Source: Acanthochlamys bracteata (Eukaryota; Streptophyta; Magnoliopsida; Pandanales; Velloziaceae). Taken from it: 64,000 bases of DNA. The notes beneath the pieces were generated by a model. That model was not told the DNA's origin, searched no databases, and was given only the letters and a program-made list of their open reading frames with translations. The translations under genes and the position numbers were made by a program. The stretch is from contig CM034133.1 in the NCBI GenBank assembly GCA_019914995.1, positions 5,022,001-5,086,000 on the forward strand, written 5' to 3'. Shown here piece after piece: positions 10,852 to 21,741 of the stretch. Position 1 is the first letter of the stretch; every line of letters begins with the position of its first letter.

Positions 10852-12360
10852 GACACATGATTTACTGTAGGCACATGGTGCTAAATCGACGGCTGTGATG
10901 CAGACATTTAATCAGCGAACGGCTGTGATGCGCTGGAGCGTGTTTAACCTAACTCTGCGGCATGCTTTCCACATTCGCGTCCCGTTTTTTCCTCTTCACT
11001 TCGCAGCGGCGTCTTTCCTCTCCGCCTGCAACGTTGCGAAATCGAGTCCTACGCGCTCGCTGCGTGCTCGATTTCGCAACAGAGGGTCGCGATTTCGGCT
11101 TCTGATCAAGATCGGAGGCTCGATTTCGTCTCCGGCTTGAGTTCGCGATTCCTGCCGAAATCAAGCTCTCCGCGGCACGATTTCGCGATTCCGGTCTCCG
11201 ATTCGGCTGTCGAGAATGAATCCGACCCGATCTCGTCTCCGGCTTCCCCTCCGGCTCGATTTCGACATTCCGGCCGAAATCGAGTCCTCCGCGGCTCGAT
11301 TTCCGGCTCGGTTCAGCGATTTCGGTCCCTATTCGGCTGTTGAGAATGATTCCGGCCAAATCCGATTTCGTCTCCGGCTTCCACTCCGTCTCAAGTTCGC
11401 GATTGCGGCCGAGATCGAGCTCTCTGCGGCTCGATTTCGTGATTCCGGTCTCAAATTCGGCTGTCGAGAATGAATCCAGCCCGATCTCGTCTCCGGCTTC
11501 CCCTCCGTCTCGATTTCGCCATTCCGGCCGAAATCAAGTTCTCTGCGGCTCGATTTCGCGATTCAGGTCCCTATTCAGCTGTTGATGATGATTCCGGCCA
11601 AACCCGATTTCCTCTCCGGCTCGATTTCGCGATTCCGGTCCGTTTTATTTGAATTTTCGCCTATGTGTTTTAATTTCCGGTTAATTTGTTTTGATTTTCA
11701 CTGATATGTTTTGATTTTATTCACGCTGATTTATTTTATGATGTATTAGATTTGTTTGACTATGTATTGGATTGTTTCACGGTGTATTGGATTTGTTTTA
11801 CGGTGTATTGAAATTGATTTATAATGTATTGATTTTTGATTTGTGGTATAGTGGATAGTTTGGGCCGGAAATGATATGTTGAATGTATGATTGCTAAAAC
11901 TGGAATGTTGGAGTATACTCGTGAGGCAATGATGAGGCTGGAATAAATTTTCTTTCTGAATCTGCTCTGACTCTTTTATGACAGCAACGTAGTAAGGATG
12001 GCAACTGGTAAAGTCAGGTGGCAACCACTGCAGCTGTGATTAGAGAAGGTAGTGCTCGGTGGGAGAGAACATTTTGGTATAGTCCTAATATGGGTAGTAT
12101 CTTGAATCTCAGTGCCTACAGTAAATCATGTACTCTGAGCCTCCCTCATTTCTCCCTCTATCAGTTTATTGTTATTTTGTTGTTGATGAAATAATGGTCG
12201 AAAGCTAGCACCTGTTGTGCTATGTAACTCGATGCTGGAAATGTAACTACAATATAAACGATGCAGTATATCTTCATGTAAATTTTCTCTCTTCACTGTA
12301 ATTCTTTCTGCTGCGATATAAAAATTTTTGATATCAAATTTTACTTTCAAATACATTACT
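10852..12360 (+). repeat. Left TIR of MULE 2 (about 1.5 kb)
   Basis: This is the inverted counterpart of about 16250-17857. Shared blocks in mirror order include CTCTGCGG...TTTCCACATTC, GAAGTGAAGAGG, AGATCGGAGGCT, the ACGGTGTATTGG repeats (about 11778-11815), GAGGCAATGATGAGGCT (about 11922) and CAACCACTGCAGCTGTGATTA (about 12023). The inner boundary is diffuse and estimated only. Confidence 0.65.
11190..11640 (+). repeat. GC-rich minisatellite in left TIR of MULE 2, about four copies
   Basis: The word TTCGGCTGT(C/T)GAGAATGA recurs at about 11203, 11333, 11456 and, changed to TTCAGCTGTTGATGATGA, at about 11574. This gives a period of roughly 120-130 bp, with TCTCGTCTCCGGCTTCC and GAAATC(A/G)AG between. 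The right TIR holds only one clear copy of that word (about 17326-17345), so copy number is unequal between the arms. The open frames here are repeat by-products. Confidence 0.75.
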
Positions 12361-12829
12361 ATCAGTAGTTGATGAAAATCTTATCTCAAATTAATTGAAA
12401 ATTTTTTGCTTGTTACCGTAAGATTCAAACAGCGAGTATAAATGTAAAAAATTCTTAACTTAATTGCTGGTAATTAAAACAAAAAAAAAATGTTAGCAAC
12501 AAACTAAACTGACTGTAATTAACACAGAATTCAACCGATAACATCTGCTATTAAATGCTTCACACGATATCATTTAAATTCAACTCATAACATTTACCAT
12601 TAAATGATTGCTACAGTTTTCACCAACTTTTTTTCTCCCGCGCTTGTCCTGTTCTCCCGCGTTCCGTTCTGTCTCTCCTGCGCAATTTTGTTTCTTCTTC
12701 GTCTTCCTTCTTGCACTGTTTTAAATTCCAGCGATACGAAAACATAAACATATTCTCTGTTCTTTTTATTCTCCCGTTAGCCAAAATAAATATTCAGCAT
12801 TCTTTCTAGCTCTTCTCGTTTATTTCTCT

Positions 12830-15469
12830 ATGGCTCAAGAAACAGCAAATTTTGAAGGTGTCTTAACTGATACATTTCTTAATAAATTTTTTTTGTTGTA
12901 ATATATTGCAATGCTTAATTTAAAACAAACATAAAAAGTGTCTTAAGAGAGAAAAAAAATCTTTGCAGCTATTTTTAATTTTTATCATGCTGAAAGTGAA
13001 ACAAAGGATGAAAAATGATTAAGACCAAAATTGTTTTAAAAAACTATTTCTCTATTATATTATATCTTTTCAAATTTTTAATGTGATTCTTTTTTTTAGA
13101 TATGGTTCTTCCAAATGCAGAGGATGGAGCAGAGGCCGAGTGCTCTGCTGCATCAACTCGGAACGTAATAGCAGAGAAAGAAAAATCACCTTGTTTAGAT
13201 ATGATTTTTTCAACTCTTGAAGCTGCGAAGGAACTTTATATATATTATGGAAAAGCAACTGGATTTAGTGCCGTTATTCGAAGTACAAAAAAAAAAAAGG
13301 TTCGAATGAAGTCACCGCTTGTCTAATGATTTGCCAACGTTTTGGTGCGTACAGAGACCATACCAAGAAACAAACGGATGAGAGTTTTCATAAGGAAGTT
13401 ATTAACCATAAGAGAAGTACTTCCACAATCAAATTCGGATGTCCTGCAAAGATGAAAGTGACAAAACAACCAACTGGATTGTGGAAGGTGATTCAGTACA
13501 TTAGTGAGCATAATCACAATTTTGTCAGTCCAGCAAAACGGATGCGCATGCCTGTTTCTAAGCATATGCCCGTTGCAGTTAAGATGTTAATTGACTAATT
13601 TCGTGATGAGGGCATACCCGTGAATAAAGTTACAGATATTCTAGGTGGACCACAGATTGGTTTTGATGATAGAGATTGTTGGAATCATTTGGGACCATCA
13701 AAGGAATACAAGAAACCTGTCCAAGGTGATGCAACTGCAGCACTTAATGTTTTCAAGAAGAAGAGTATTGAAGATCCAAATTTTTTTTATGCAATACAGA
13801 CGCATAGCGAAGCAAGAGCAATAAATTTTTTCTGGGTAGATAGTCGATCGCGTTTGCAGTTTCAGTATTTTGGTGATGTGATGTTTTTTGATACAACATA
13901 CTATACTAACGTGTATGAAATGCCTTTTGCCCCATTTACTGGAGGAATCACCATATGCAATCAATTTTATTTGGTTGTGCTTTACTTTTGGATGAGACAG
14001 AAGATTTCCATTGGCTTTTTGAAACCTGGCTTGCAGCTATGGGAGGACGTGGTTCATCTTCTCTCATTACAGACCAAGATAGGGCTATGATTGCAGCAGT
14101 TGAGAAGGTGTTTCCGAATACAAGACATCGATTTTGCTTGTGGCATGTGATGAAAAAATTTCCTGAAAAGCTTCCACACATTTATTTCAAGAAGTTTCAA
14201 TTCAAAAAAGATATCCGAATGTGCATTAGAGACACTTATACTCCTTATGCTTTTGAAATGAGATGGAATGAATTGATATGTAAGTACAACTTGAAACTAA
14301 ACAAATGGCTTCAAGGAATATATGAAATTAGAAAAAAGTGGGCTCCAGTTTATCATTTGGATATTTTTTATGCTGGTATGAACACTATAGGGCGGTCTGA
14401 AGGTATGAACTCTGTTTACAATAATTTTTTCAATCCAACAACAACTCTTCGAGAGTTTGTAGTGAAGAACGACAAATGTTTAGCTAAAATTATTGAAAAG
14501 GAAAAAAAAGAAGATTATATTAGTGAACACTCTGATCGCATTGTTGATGGTCATGCTTTTCTTTTGAAGAATGCAGTAAATGTGTATACTAGAAATGTGT
14601 ACGACAGATTCAGAAAGGAATTTGAAAAAGCTCAATCAGAGTATGTTTTATATCATGATGAAAAGGATAATGATGGCTGTACGACTTATATTTATAAGTC
14701 TCGAGTGCTTGATGACGATCATATGTGGAGAGTTAAATTCAACCATGCCACTAAAGAAGGCTACTGTGAATGCAAACAGTTTGAATTTATTGGCATTCCT
14801 TGTGGACATCTTATGAAAGTTTTTCTATCGCGTGATATGGAAATACCTGATAAGTTCATTCTTAAGAGGTGGATGAAACGGGCTAACAAATATAGAGTTA
14901 AGTATGATGGTGGAGCAGTACGAGGCCCAGAGTATTCCGACCTATTGAGAACTACTCAACTTTTAAGAGTTTCTACTCAATTGGCCTATGAAGCTGGTGA
15001 ATCAGAGCAGACTTTCCAATTGATGTTAGAAACATTACAAAAGTTGTCGCTACAGATCAATGAAGTAAGGAAGACTAATGAGAGCTCCAAAGTCCATTCA
15101 TGTACTGCTACAGAGAGCACACATTTTGATGTTAATGCATCTCAAGTTCTACTTTTGAATCCAAATATTTCGCAGACGAAAGGAAGAAAAAGAGAAGGAA
15201 AAGCTTGTACTGCTAACAGTAGAATAAAAGGCGGTTTAGAGAAATCCGTTGCAAAAGCCAAAGCAAAAGTATGGAGAAGATGTGCTTGCTGTAATAAGAT
15301 TGGTGTTAAACACGACAAACGAAATTGTCCTGAAAATTCAAATAAAAAAAAGAAGGCCGTTATTGATAGAAATATCGATGATACCACAGACAGTGATGAT
15401 ACTGAATCGATACATACATTTGATCTCAGCAACAGTGATGATGAACTATTAATACATGAAGGCTTTTGA
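12830..15469 (+). pseudogene. FAR1/FHY3-like MULE transposase of element 2, lightly damaged
   Basis: Exon 1 is 12830-12857 (MAQETANFE, phase 1, GT donor) and exon 2 starts at 13100 after a TTTTTTTAG acceptor. Domains: FAR1 zinc-binding domain (LEAAKELYIYYG, CQRFGAYRDH, CPAKMKV, ISEHNHN; about 13213-13520), MULE DDE domain (NFFWVDSRSRLQFQYFGD, FFDTTYYTNVYEMPFAPFTG, LITDQDRAM, HRFCLWHVMKKFPEKL; about 13825-14175), SWIM zinc finger (YCECKQFEF...PCGHLMKVF; about 14762-14822), and a C-terminal knuckle of form CX2CX6HX4C (15280-15327), then an acidic tail rich in Asp/Ser. Three lesions: a one-base frame change in a 12-A run (13287-13298), TAA at 13596-13598 where element 1 has Ser, and a one-base frame change near 13942. 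From 13955 a 504-residue frame is open to the natural stop. It would bind and move its TIRs if intact. Alternative reading: a domesticated FAR1-like gene, but the flanking TIRs argue for a transposon. Confidence 0.88.
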
Positions 15470-15472
15470 GAT

Positions 15473-16020
15473 GAAATTGCTCTTTATTTACTCTCTGTTT
15501 AGATATGTATTTTATATATTTTATTCAAGTTTACTCTCTGTTTAGATGAAATTGTATTTTTGTTCAAGCTTGCTATCTGTTCAAGCTTGCTCTTTATGAG
15601 TTTTGAGATGAAATTGCTCTCTGTTTGTTCAAGCTTGCTCTCTGTTAGCCGTATTTTAGTCTCTGTTTGCTTAAACTTGCTTTCTGTCTGCTATATTTTG
15701 CTCTCTGTCTGGTCAAGATTGCTCTCTGTTTGCTATATTTTTTGCTCTCTGTTTCTGGAAAGTTTAGTCTCTGTTTGCTTATTTTGCTCTGTTCGGAGAG
15801 GGAAAGTTTGGTCTCTGTTTGCTTTAGATTGCTCTCTGTTTGTTCTCTGTTTGCATATTTTGCTCTGTCCGGAAAGCTTGCTCTCTGTTTGCTTGATGTA
15901 TAATTGCATTTTCTTTGCTAATTTTTCTGTTTGTATAATTACATTCTGTTTGCTAATTTTTTAGTTTGTATAATTGCATTTTGTTTACTAATTGCATTCT
16001 GTTTGCTAATTTTTGTGTTT
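15473..16020 (+). repeat. TTGCTCTCTGTTTGCT minisatellite after the MULE 2 transposase
   Basis: Dozens of imperfect units built on GCTCTCTGTTTG, TTCAAGCTTGCTCTCTGTT and, further on, GCATTCTGTTTGCTAATTTT follow the stop codon directly. A shorter relic of the same word (AAACAGAGAG, inverted) appears in the right TIR near 16755-16795. The apparent open frame at 15560-15964 is a product of the repeat. Confidence 0.8.
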
Positions 16021-17204
16021 GTTGTATAATTATTTACTATAAATTTTACTATATAATGCTCTCTATACTACATTATAATAGTTATATACTAATTACTATA
16101 TAATTTACTACTATATACTAATTACTGTGTTAATAACTACTGCAGTGCTATATACCATTTACTTACTATATAATTAGTTACTACATTTTCGGCGAATAAA
16201 AAAACTAAATAAACTTAATTCCATTTCAACAATCTCATTACAAAGCTCAAACATAGTTACATTTACAGCATTTGGTTACATTTCACAAGAGTTACATCTT
16301 CAGAATACAAAATACAATAGATTTACATTGCCAACAACTGATTACATGTCAAATTAGAGAGAAACATTTCCGCATACGCTTACAATTCACAATACAGAAT
16401 TAAGTATGCCAAATAATCTAGAGAATCCATCTACAGCAAAACAACAAAGATATGAAAGAGAGAAGGGAGGCTCAGAGATAATGATTTTAACAATCACGAC
16501 ATTCAAAAGAATGCTTGAATCAACCACTGCTCTCTCCCTCTCTACACTGCCTTCGGGTAATCATGGCTGCAGTGGTTGCCGCTGTTATTTAACAGTGGCC
16601 ATCCTTACTGCATAGCCAATGTACTCAAAAGACAGTACGGATTGAGAACGAAAGTACAAAAATATAATTTTGCAGCCTCATCATTGCCTCATCAGTATTT
16701 CCAACATCTGCTAACATTTCACAACAGAGAGTTACATTTCCAGCATTTTTTCGAAAACAAGCAAACAGAGAGTAATTTATAGCAAACAGAGAGCAATTTT
16801 GAAGCCTCATCATTGCCTCATTTATATTTTCCAACGGCTGTGATGCAAGAAACCAACATCCTTTCCCAGTTAAGGCAACCATGCATTCAACAAATCATTC
16901 CGGCTAAACTATCCAATACATATAAAACCAATACACCGTAAATCAAAACCAATACCTCGTAAATCAAAACCAATACCGATAAAACAAATCTAATACACCA
17001 TAAATAAATCAGCGAAATTCAAACAAACCACAAAATCAAAATAAATCAACGAAATTTAAAACAAATCATCCAAACCGAAAGATTAACCAAATTCAAGAAA
17101 ATTAAAACTAAATCATGCCGAAGACGAAGCCCGAGCAGGAATCTTGATCACAAGCCGAAACGGAGTCTGTGCTTTGATCGAGCACATCTAGGACGTATTT
17201 ACGT

Positions 17205-17296
17205 TAAAAACGCTCCAACGCATCACAGCCGTCCACTGATTAAGTGCCTGCATCACAGCCGTCGATTCAGCACCATGTGCCTACAGTAAATCATGT
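17205..17296 (-). repeat. Internal second copy of the MULE 2 terminus
   Basis: About 90 bp from CGCTCCAACGCATCACAGCC to CAGTAAATCATGTG repeats the outermost right terminus almost exactly, including GATTCAGCACCATGTGCC. It lies about 560 bp inside the element, before the GC-rich minisatellite. The left arm has the terminus only once, so this copy was added to or kept on one arm only. Confidence 0.75.
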
Positions 17297-17614
17297 GCCT
17301 CCGGGAGACGAGATCGGGTCGGATTCATTCTCGACAGCCGAATCGGATATCAGAATCGAGAAATCGAGCCGCGGAGAGCTCGATTTCGGCCGGAATCACG
17401 AACTCGAGCCGGAGTGGAAGCCGGAGACGAAATCAAGCCTCCGATCTTGATCAGAACCGAAACCGCGACTCTCTATTGTGAAATCGAGTCGGCAGCGAGC
17501 ACGGAGGACTCGATTTCGCAAGGTTGCAGGCGGAGGAAAAAGACGCCGCTGCGAAGTGAAGAGGAAAAAATAAGACGTGAATGTGGAAAGCACACCGCAG
17601 AGTTAGGTTAAATA

Positions 17615-17857
17615 CGCTCCAGATAATCACAGCCGTCCGCTGATTAAGTGCCTGCATCACAGCCGTTGATTGCAGCGAAGTTAGATGGAAAACGCTCTAG
17701 AGAATCACAGCCGTCCGTGGATTATGTGCCTGCATCACAGCCGTCGATTGAAGCACATTTGGTGGAAAACGCTCCAGCGCATCACACCGTCCGCTGATTA
17801 AGTGCCTGCATCACAGCCGTCGATTCAGCACCATGTGCCTACAGTAAATCATATGTC
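17615..17857 (-). repeat. Three tandem 78-80 bp terminal repeats of MULE 2
   Basis: Units begin at about 17615, 17692 and 17770 with CGCTC(C/T)AG and share ATCACAGCCGTCC, GATTA(A/T)GTGCCTGCATCAC and AGCCGT(C/T)GATT. Only the last ends in the true terminus (ACCATGTGCCTACAGTAAATC). The left arm has about one unit (10860-10945). Such subterminal arrays may be transposase binding sites; that is inference. Confidence 0.75.
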
Positions 17858-19608
17858 AATGTAAAAAAGTATATGTAATGATGTATGCAAATACTTCAAG
17901 AGTAATAGCCATACAATATAGGTGATATAATAAAATCACATCTCCAACTCGCATCATGCTACTATGCATATTATACAAGTATATTTGCGTAATATCTTTA
18001 TATATCAAAATCACAGATAAGCTCGGTGCCCATTATGTTATGAGACCCACCGGTAATCCATATTTAATAAGTCGATGCTTACTATGTTATGTGATCCATC
18101 GGCTATCCATTTATCTCGGTGTCTAATATGTCATGAGACCCACCGTATTGACCAATATCTCTCGGTGCCTAATATGTGCTAAAACTCACTGTACTAATAT
18201 CTCATACAAGCATCTATAATATAATAAATTATGTCAATACTTGTTAGGTTCTTTATTGTATAATACTAATGCAGTCATTAACAAATTGATGCAATTTAAA
18301 ATATTTTCACACAACAAAAATGCTATGCCCAATGCCTTCAAAACTATGATAATTATACTTATGCATATTTGAGATGTAAGCATATACATGTGTATCAACT
18401 ATATCTATAATTATGGCCACATAGTTTACAATATACTAACATGCTATCAATAACTATAAACATGATGTCAAGTAAGCATAAATATGTACATACACATGTA
18501 GCATGAAGGATAAATAAGATTATGTAAGAAGAATAAAAAGATATGCCAAAGTTTTGCAATCAAATGTTACATGTGATGAAAGTCTAATGATATAGCTATA
18601 GGAACAAAGGCACGGTAACTCCCACCTATAATCCAAACAATTATTAGATCAACTGTCAACTCAAAGCTGCACCATCTGAACTCAAGTCATTTGTACCACC
18701 TAACGCGCATTCGGACACATTTAATAAACAAACACTCTAAACAAAAGCTAAACTAAATACTCATAATAAATGCATAACTAAATTCATATATAAAGTCCAA
18801 TAGCATACGACGAACCATTCTAGAATTTCATCCTTTCAATCATTTATTCAATTTCCTATCCACTATATAATAAGTATTAAAGCTAGCGAATTCAAGAAGC
18901 TTAGCGACGAGACAGGATGATCGAATTCCAAAATGACTTGAATCGGCAACTATTCGTCTATTTCCAATCAATGACTACCTAAAACGAAACGAATCAAGAA
19001 TTTATCTAATAATAACTTTAAATACGTGATACAAGAATTTTCAACTTTTCTAGCTCGAGCCCGCCGAAAAGTGAAGTTCGTAGGATTTCGACGAGTTAGG
19101 GTTCCGGCCGAGAGGGTGTTGAACACTGCGAAAATCAGTACTAACACCAGCAGCGCTCAAAGAAGTTAATGACGAACTTCAATTTCATGCCAACGGCTAA
19201 AAATCAGGAAAATAATGTTCGATGGTACACTAGAGTTGAAAATCATTGTAATTGAGGAAAAAAACTTAGCAGATAGAGAAAAGTATCTCGAACTATTTAT
19301 CGTTGCCAGATCACCCGTGAAATGGCTAAACAAAAACCTTAACTTTTATTCCGAACAGCGAAGCTCGCCAGAACTAGGATGGCGACTCCTGAAGAGAAGA
19401 AGATGATGAACCTTATGGCTCGAAGAGATGATCGTCGCCGAAGAAGATTGATCTTGTACCGGGGAGGAGCTGGTGGCTGTTGGGCTGGGAGAAGAAACAG
19501 AGAGGTGAGAGGAAAGAAGGAAATAAAAAAAGATTAGAACAATATTACATGTAAGGGTCTATATTTTCAAGTATGGCTTGATTTATCCTACCAAGTCAAG
19601 CTGTTACA
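17858..19608 (-). repeat. Probable Ty3/gypsy (chromovirus-type) solo LTR or LTR fragment
   Basis: Read on the minus strand the block starts TGTAACAGCTTGACTTGG at 19608, a start typical of plant chromovirus LTRs. It contains repeated CGGTGGGTCTCATGACAT-type words (four imperfect copies between about 18025 and 18200) and GC-rich leader-like sequence near 19040-19130. No coding part, primer site or matching target duplication was found. The left limit is a guess, because it abuts MULE 2. Open frames inside are not genes. Confidence 0.4.
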
Positions 19609-19611
19609 TTG

Positions 19612-19780
19612 TGAGAGTTTAAATTCTTATAGACATATGTTTTACTAGTCTGTAAATGAGATTTGAATAGTTTATTTTGTTATAACTAATAGTTACTAGT
19701 TTGTGGGACTTTATATTGTTATATACATATATTTTACTAGTTTATGATTGATATTTTGAATAACTTGTTTTTGTTAAGGG
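19612..19780. repeat. Imperfect tandem duplication of about 95 bp
   Basis: Two copies share ATA(G/T)ACATAT(G/A)TTTTACTAGT, then a (T)GATATTTTGAATA or GAGATTTGAATAGTTT segment. They lie just before a copia-like remnant and may be part of a decayed LTR. Confidence 0.4.
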
Positions 19781-20094
19781 TTAATATAAAATAACTAAAT
19801 TTTATATGGTATACACAAAATCATAATTATTGATAGGATAACAAATTTTATGGTTTGCTTGGCTACCCAAAAGGTAAAATGAGTATAACTTTTCTACGTC
19901 ATAGTAGTCTGTTACATTATATTTAAGCTTATATATAACAATCTTATTTTGGTCCGTTTAATAACTTTTAGTTCCATATTGATTAAATTTGTTGGATGGT
20001 TTATTATTGTAAGCTACATATATGTACATGTTGAATGTAAAATGATCATCAATAATTATAATCAATTTTATCATATTTTTTTACAATTTAATTC

Positions 20095-20720
20095 GTTTTA
20101 TGGTATCAAAGTTATTCGATTTTGAAAAATTTTTCAAGTTTCAAAATTAATAAATTTAATTATTTTTTTATCATCAAAATTCAATATTTTTTTTGGGTTC
20201 AATCTAATTTGGCTAAATGAAGTTCGACCCACACTGTCATTAGAATGACTATTTTTGTTCTTATTGTCACAAGTTTGATCATTTTGTACATAGTTATTTT
20301 CAACTTTATCCATATTTGTTTTTATAGTATTGAGAGCGAATGAGGAGAAAATACTTCATTTAGCTCTCATGATTCTCATGCACATGCCATTGATAGTGCA
20401 TCGATAGTTCGTCAGATCTCTCATAATTTTATAGATATTAAGTATAGTTTTATCTAATTAGAGTTTCAAGTTTAATAATAGTTTGCATTTGTTGGCACCT
20501 CTTTATTTGCTTTTTCTATCTCTCTAGCTGTCTCTTTTTTTTTAATATTAGATTCTGCTGCTTCTCATCATATGACTTCGAATCAATTTTTATAATCGAC
20601 ACTGTATTTTACCATCAAATTTTTATCCCCACACAATCGACGGTTCTCAGCTACTCATTTCTAAATCTGGCTGTATAATTTTAGATATTGTTACCTTATC
20701 CTTTGTCCTATATGTTCTAC
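20095..20720 (+). mobile_element. Ty1/copia remnant (primer-site-like word and gag/protease fragment)
   Basis: ATGGTATCAAAG at 20101-20112 resembles the initiator-Met tRNA primer site of copia elements. Near 20547-20590 the plus strand encodes DSAASHHMTSNQF, close to the copia motif DSGASHHMT, followed by a weak FVLYVPRI-like segment near 20700. The element is broken in many places, old and short; no pair of LTRs was matched. Confidence 0.5.
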
Positions 20721-20784
20721 GTATAATTTTCAATCTTATCTCTATTAGTAGTCTTTGTGAAAGCAGATTTATTTTTTCTGTGAC

Positions 20785-21560
20785 AAATTTAGGATTACTC
20801 ACAAAATTAATTCACTACGAGAGGAGTGAGATTATATTTTTATGATATTACTTCAGAATTATTGATGAGAAATGTGAAATTAAGTATTCTTAACATTTTC
20901 CTCCAGCGGAGCATTTTTTTCTATTTTTTTGTGAATTAAAGTTATGTGAGCTACTTGTCTGTAATGATTTAGATGAAGGAAGCTACCTACCGTGAAATGA
21001 AGTGAGCTATTGTCCTAAAATATAGAAGACAATTATTCTAGAATGAAAGAGGCTATCTATTCTGAAATAAATCGGAAGATTATACCCTAAACTAAACTGG
21101 ATTATTCATTAGCAATTTGGAACTAATTTTTTCTTAACACCTGTCCTCGAACGACACATTTTTTTATTTTTGTGTAAATTGAACTGATACGAGCTACTTA
21201 TCCTATAATAAATTTGGATGAAGCGAATTACTTACCGTAAAATGAAAATGGACTATTTGCTCTAAAATATAGCAAATAATTATTTTTGAATGAAAGGAGC
21301 TATTTATTCTGAAATGAATCGAGCTATTATATCCTAAAATAAAGCCGAATACGAAGGTCTTAAATAATATAAATAATAAAATTAAATTTAGCCCACATCC
21401 TAAATTAATCCAACCCAACCCGTATTCTGATACTCTATAATGAATTTAGAATTACTTTTAAAAGCAATTAATGTAATTAGAGGAGTGAGTCCAAATATAA
21501 TAAATATAATTTGAAGTACTATCGATAAACAATATTAGATTAAAATTTTTTTAACATAGT
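20785..21560 (-). repeat. Duplicated copia-like LTR-end and PPT block
   Basis: The order is A (20785-20897), B (about 20900-21130), B' (about 21140-21400), A' (about 21433-21555). B and B' share GAGCTACTT, TACCGT(G/A)AAATGAA, CTAAAATATAG and GAAATGAATCGAGCTATTAT-like words at a period near 240 bp. On the minus strand TGTTAAGAA follows a purine-rich GGAGGAAAA, as at a copia PPT/LTR junction. It looks like pieces of old copia ends, fossil and incomplete. Confidence 0.4.
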
Positions 21561-21741
21561 CAAAAATATCTTTACTAAATTAAAGATGATTTATTTGACC
21601 TCTAAAAATAAAATTATTAAATTTATCATTCAGAAAGAAAAAAGAAAAAATCAACTTTGATAATAAGCCTAAATAAAACTATTGTTCCATTGTTAGATCT
21701 AAATTGGACCTATCCAGCCCATTTCATGAGCTTGAACCAGA

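Larger units (their letters stand above)
10852..17857 (+). mobile_element. Mutator-like element 2 (FAR1-type MULE), nearly complete
   Basis: The left end GACACATGATTTACTG (10852 onward) mirrors the right end, where CAGTAAATCATATGTC finishes at 17857; the match continues through TGTAGGCACATGGTGCT, TCGACGGCTGTGATGCAG and CGGCTGTGATGCGCTGGAGCG. The interior carries a rightward FAR1-like transposase gene with one stop and two frame changes. No convincing 9-bp target duplication was found; the flanks beyond the ends look inverted rather than direct, so the exact end positions may be off by a few bases. It is related to MULE 1 in protein and in several subterminal words, but its TIR sequence is mostly different. 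Confidence 0.8.
16250..17857 (-). repeat. Right TIR of MULE 2
   Basis: Inverted counterpart of 10852-12360. It contains GGAGGCTCAGAG (about 16466), CTGCAGTGGTTGCCGC (about 16568), GCCTCATCATTGCCTCAT twice (about 16676 and 16803), CAATACACCGTAAATC repeats (about 16931-16970) and the GC-rich block 17294-17560. It differs from the left arm by extra terminal repeats and a second internal terminus (see 17205-17296 and 17615-17857). Confidence 0.65.

Noticed and set aside
10949-11652. Several GC-rich open frames on both strands
   Set aside because: Products of the GC-rich tandem repeat in the MULE 2 left TIR; multiple frames open at once and no domain.
15560-15964. 134-residue open frame rich in Leu, Ser, Val, Cys
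   Set aside because: It is a translation of the GCTCTCTGTTTG minisatellite; the periodic residues follow the repeat, and there is no family motif.
17205-17857. Regular repeats at first sight like a CRISPR array
   Set aside because: Units of about 80 bp are tandem without unique spacers, in a plant transposon terminus.
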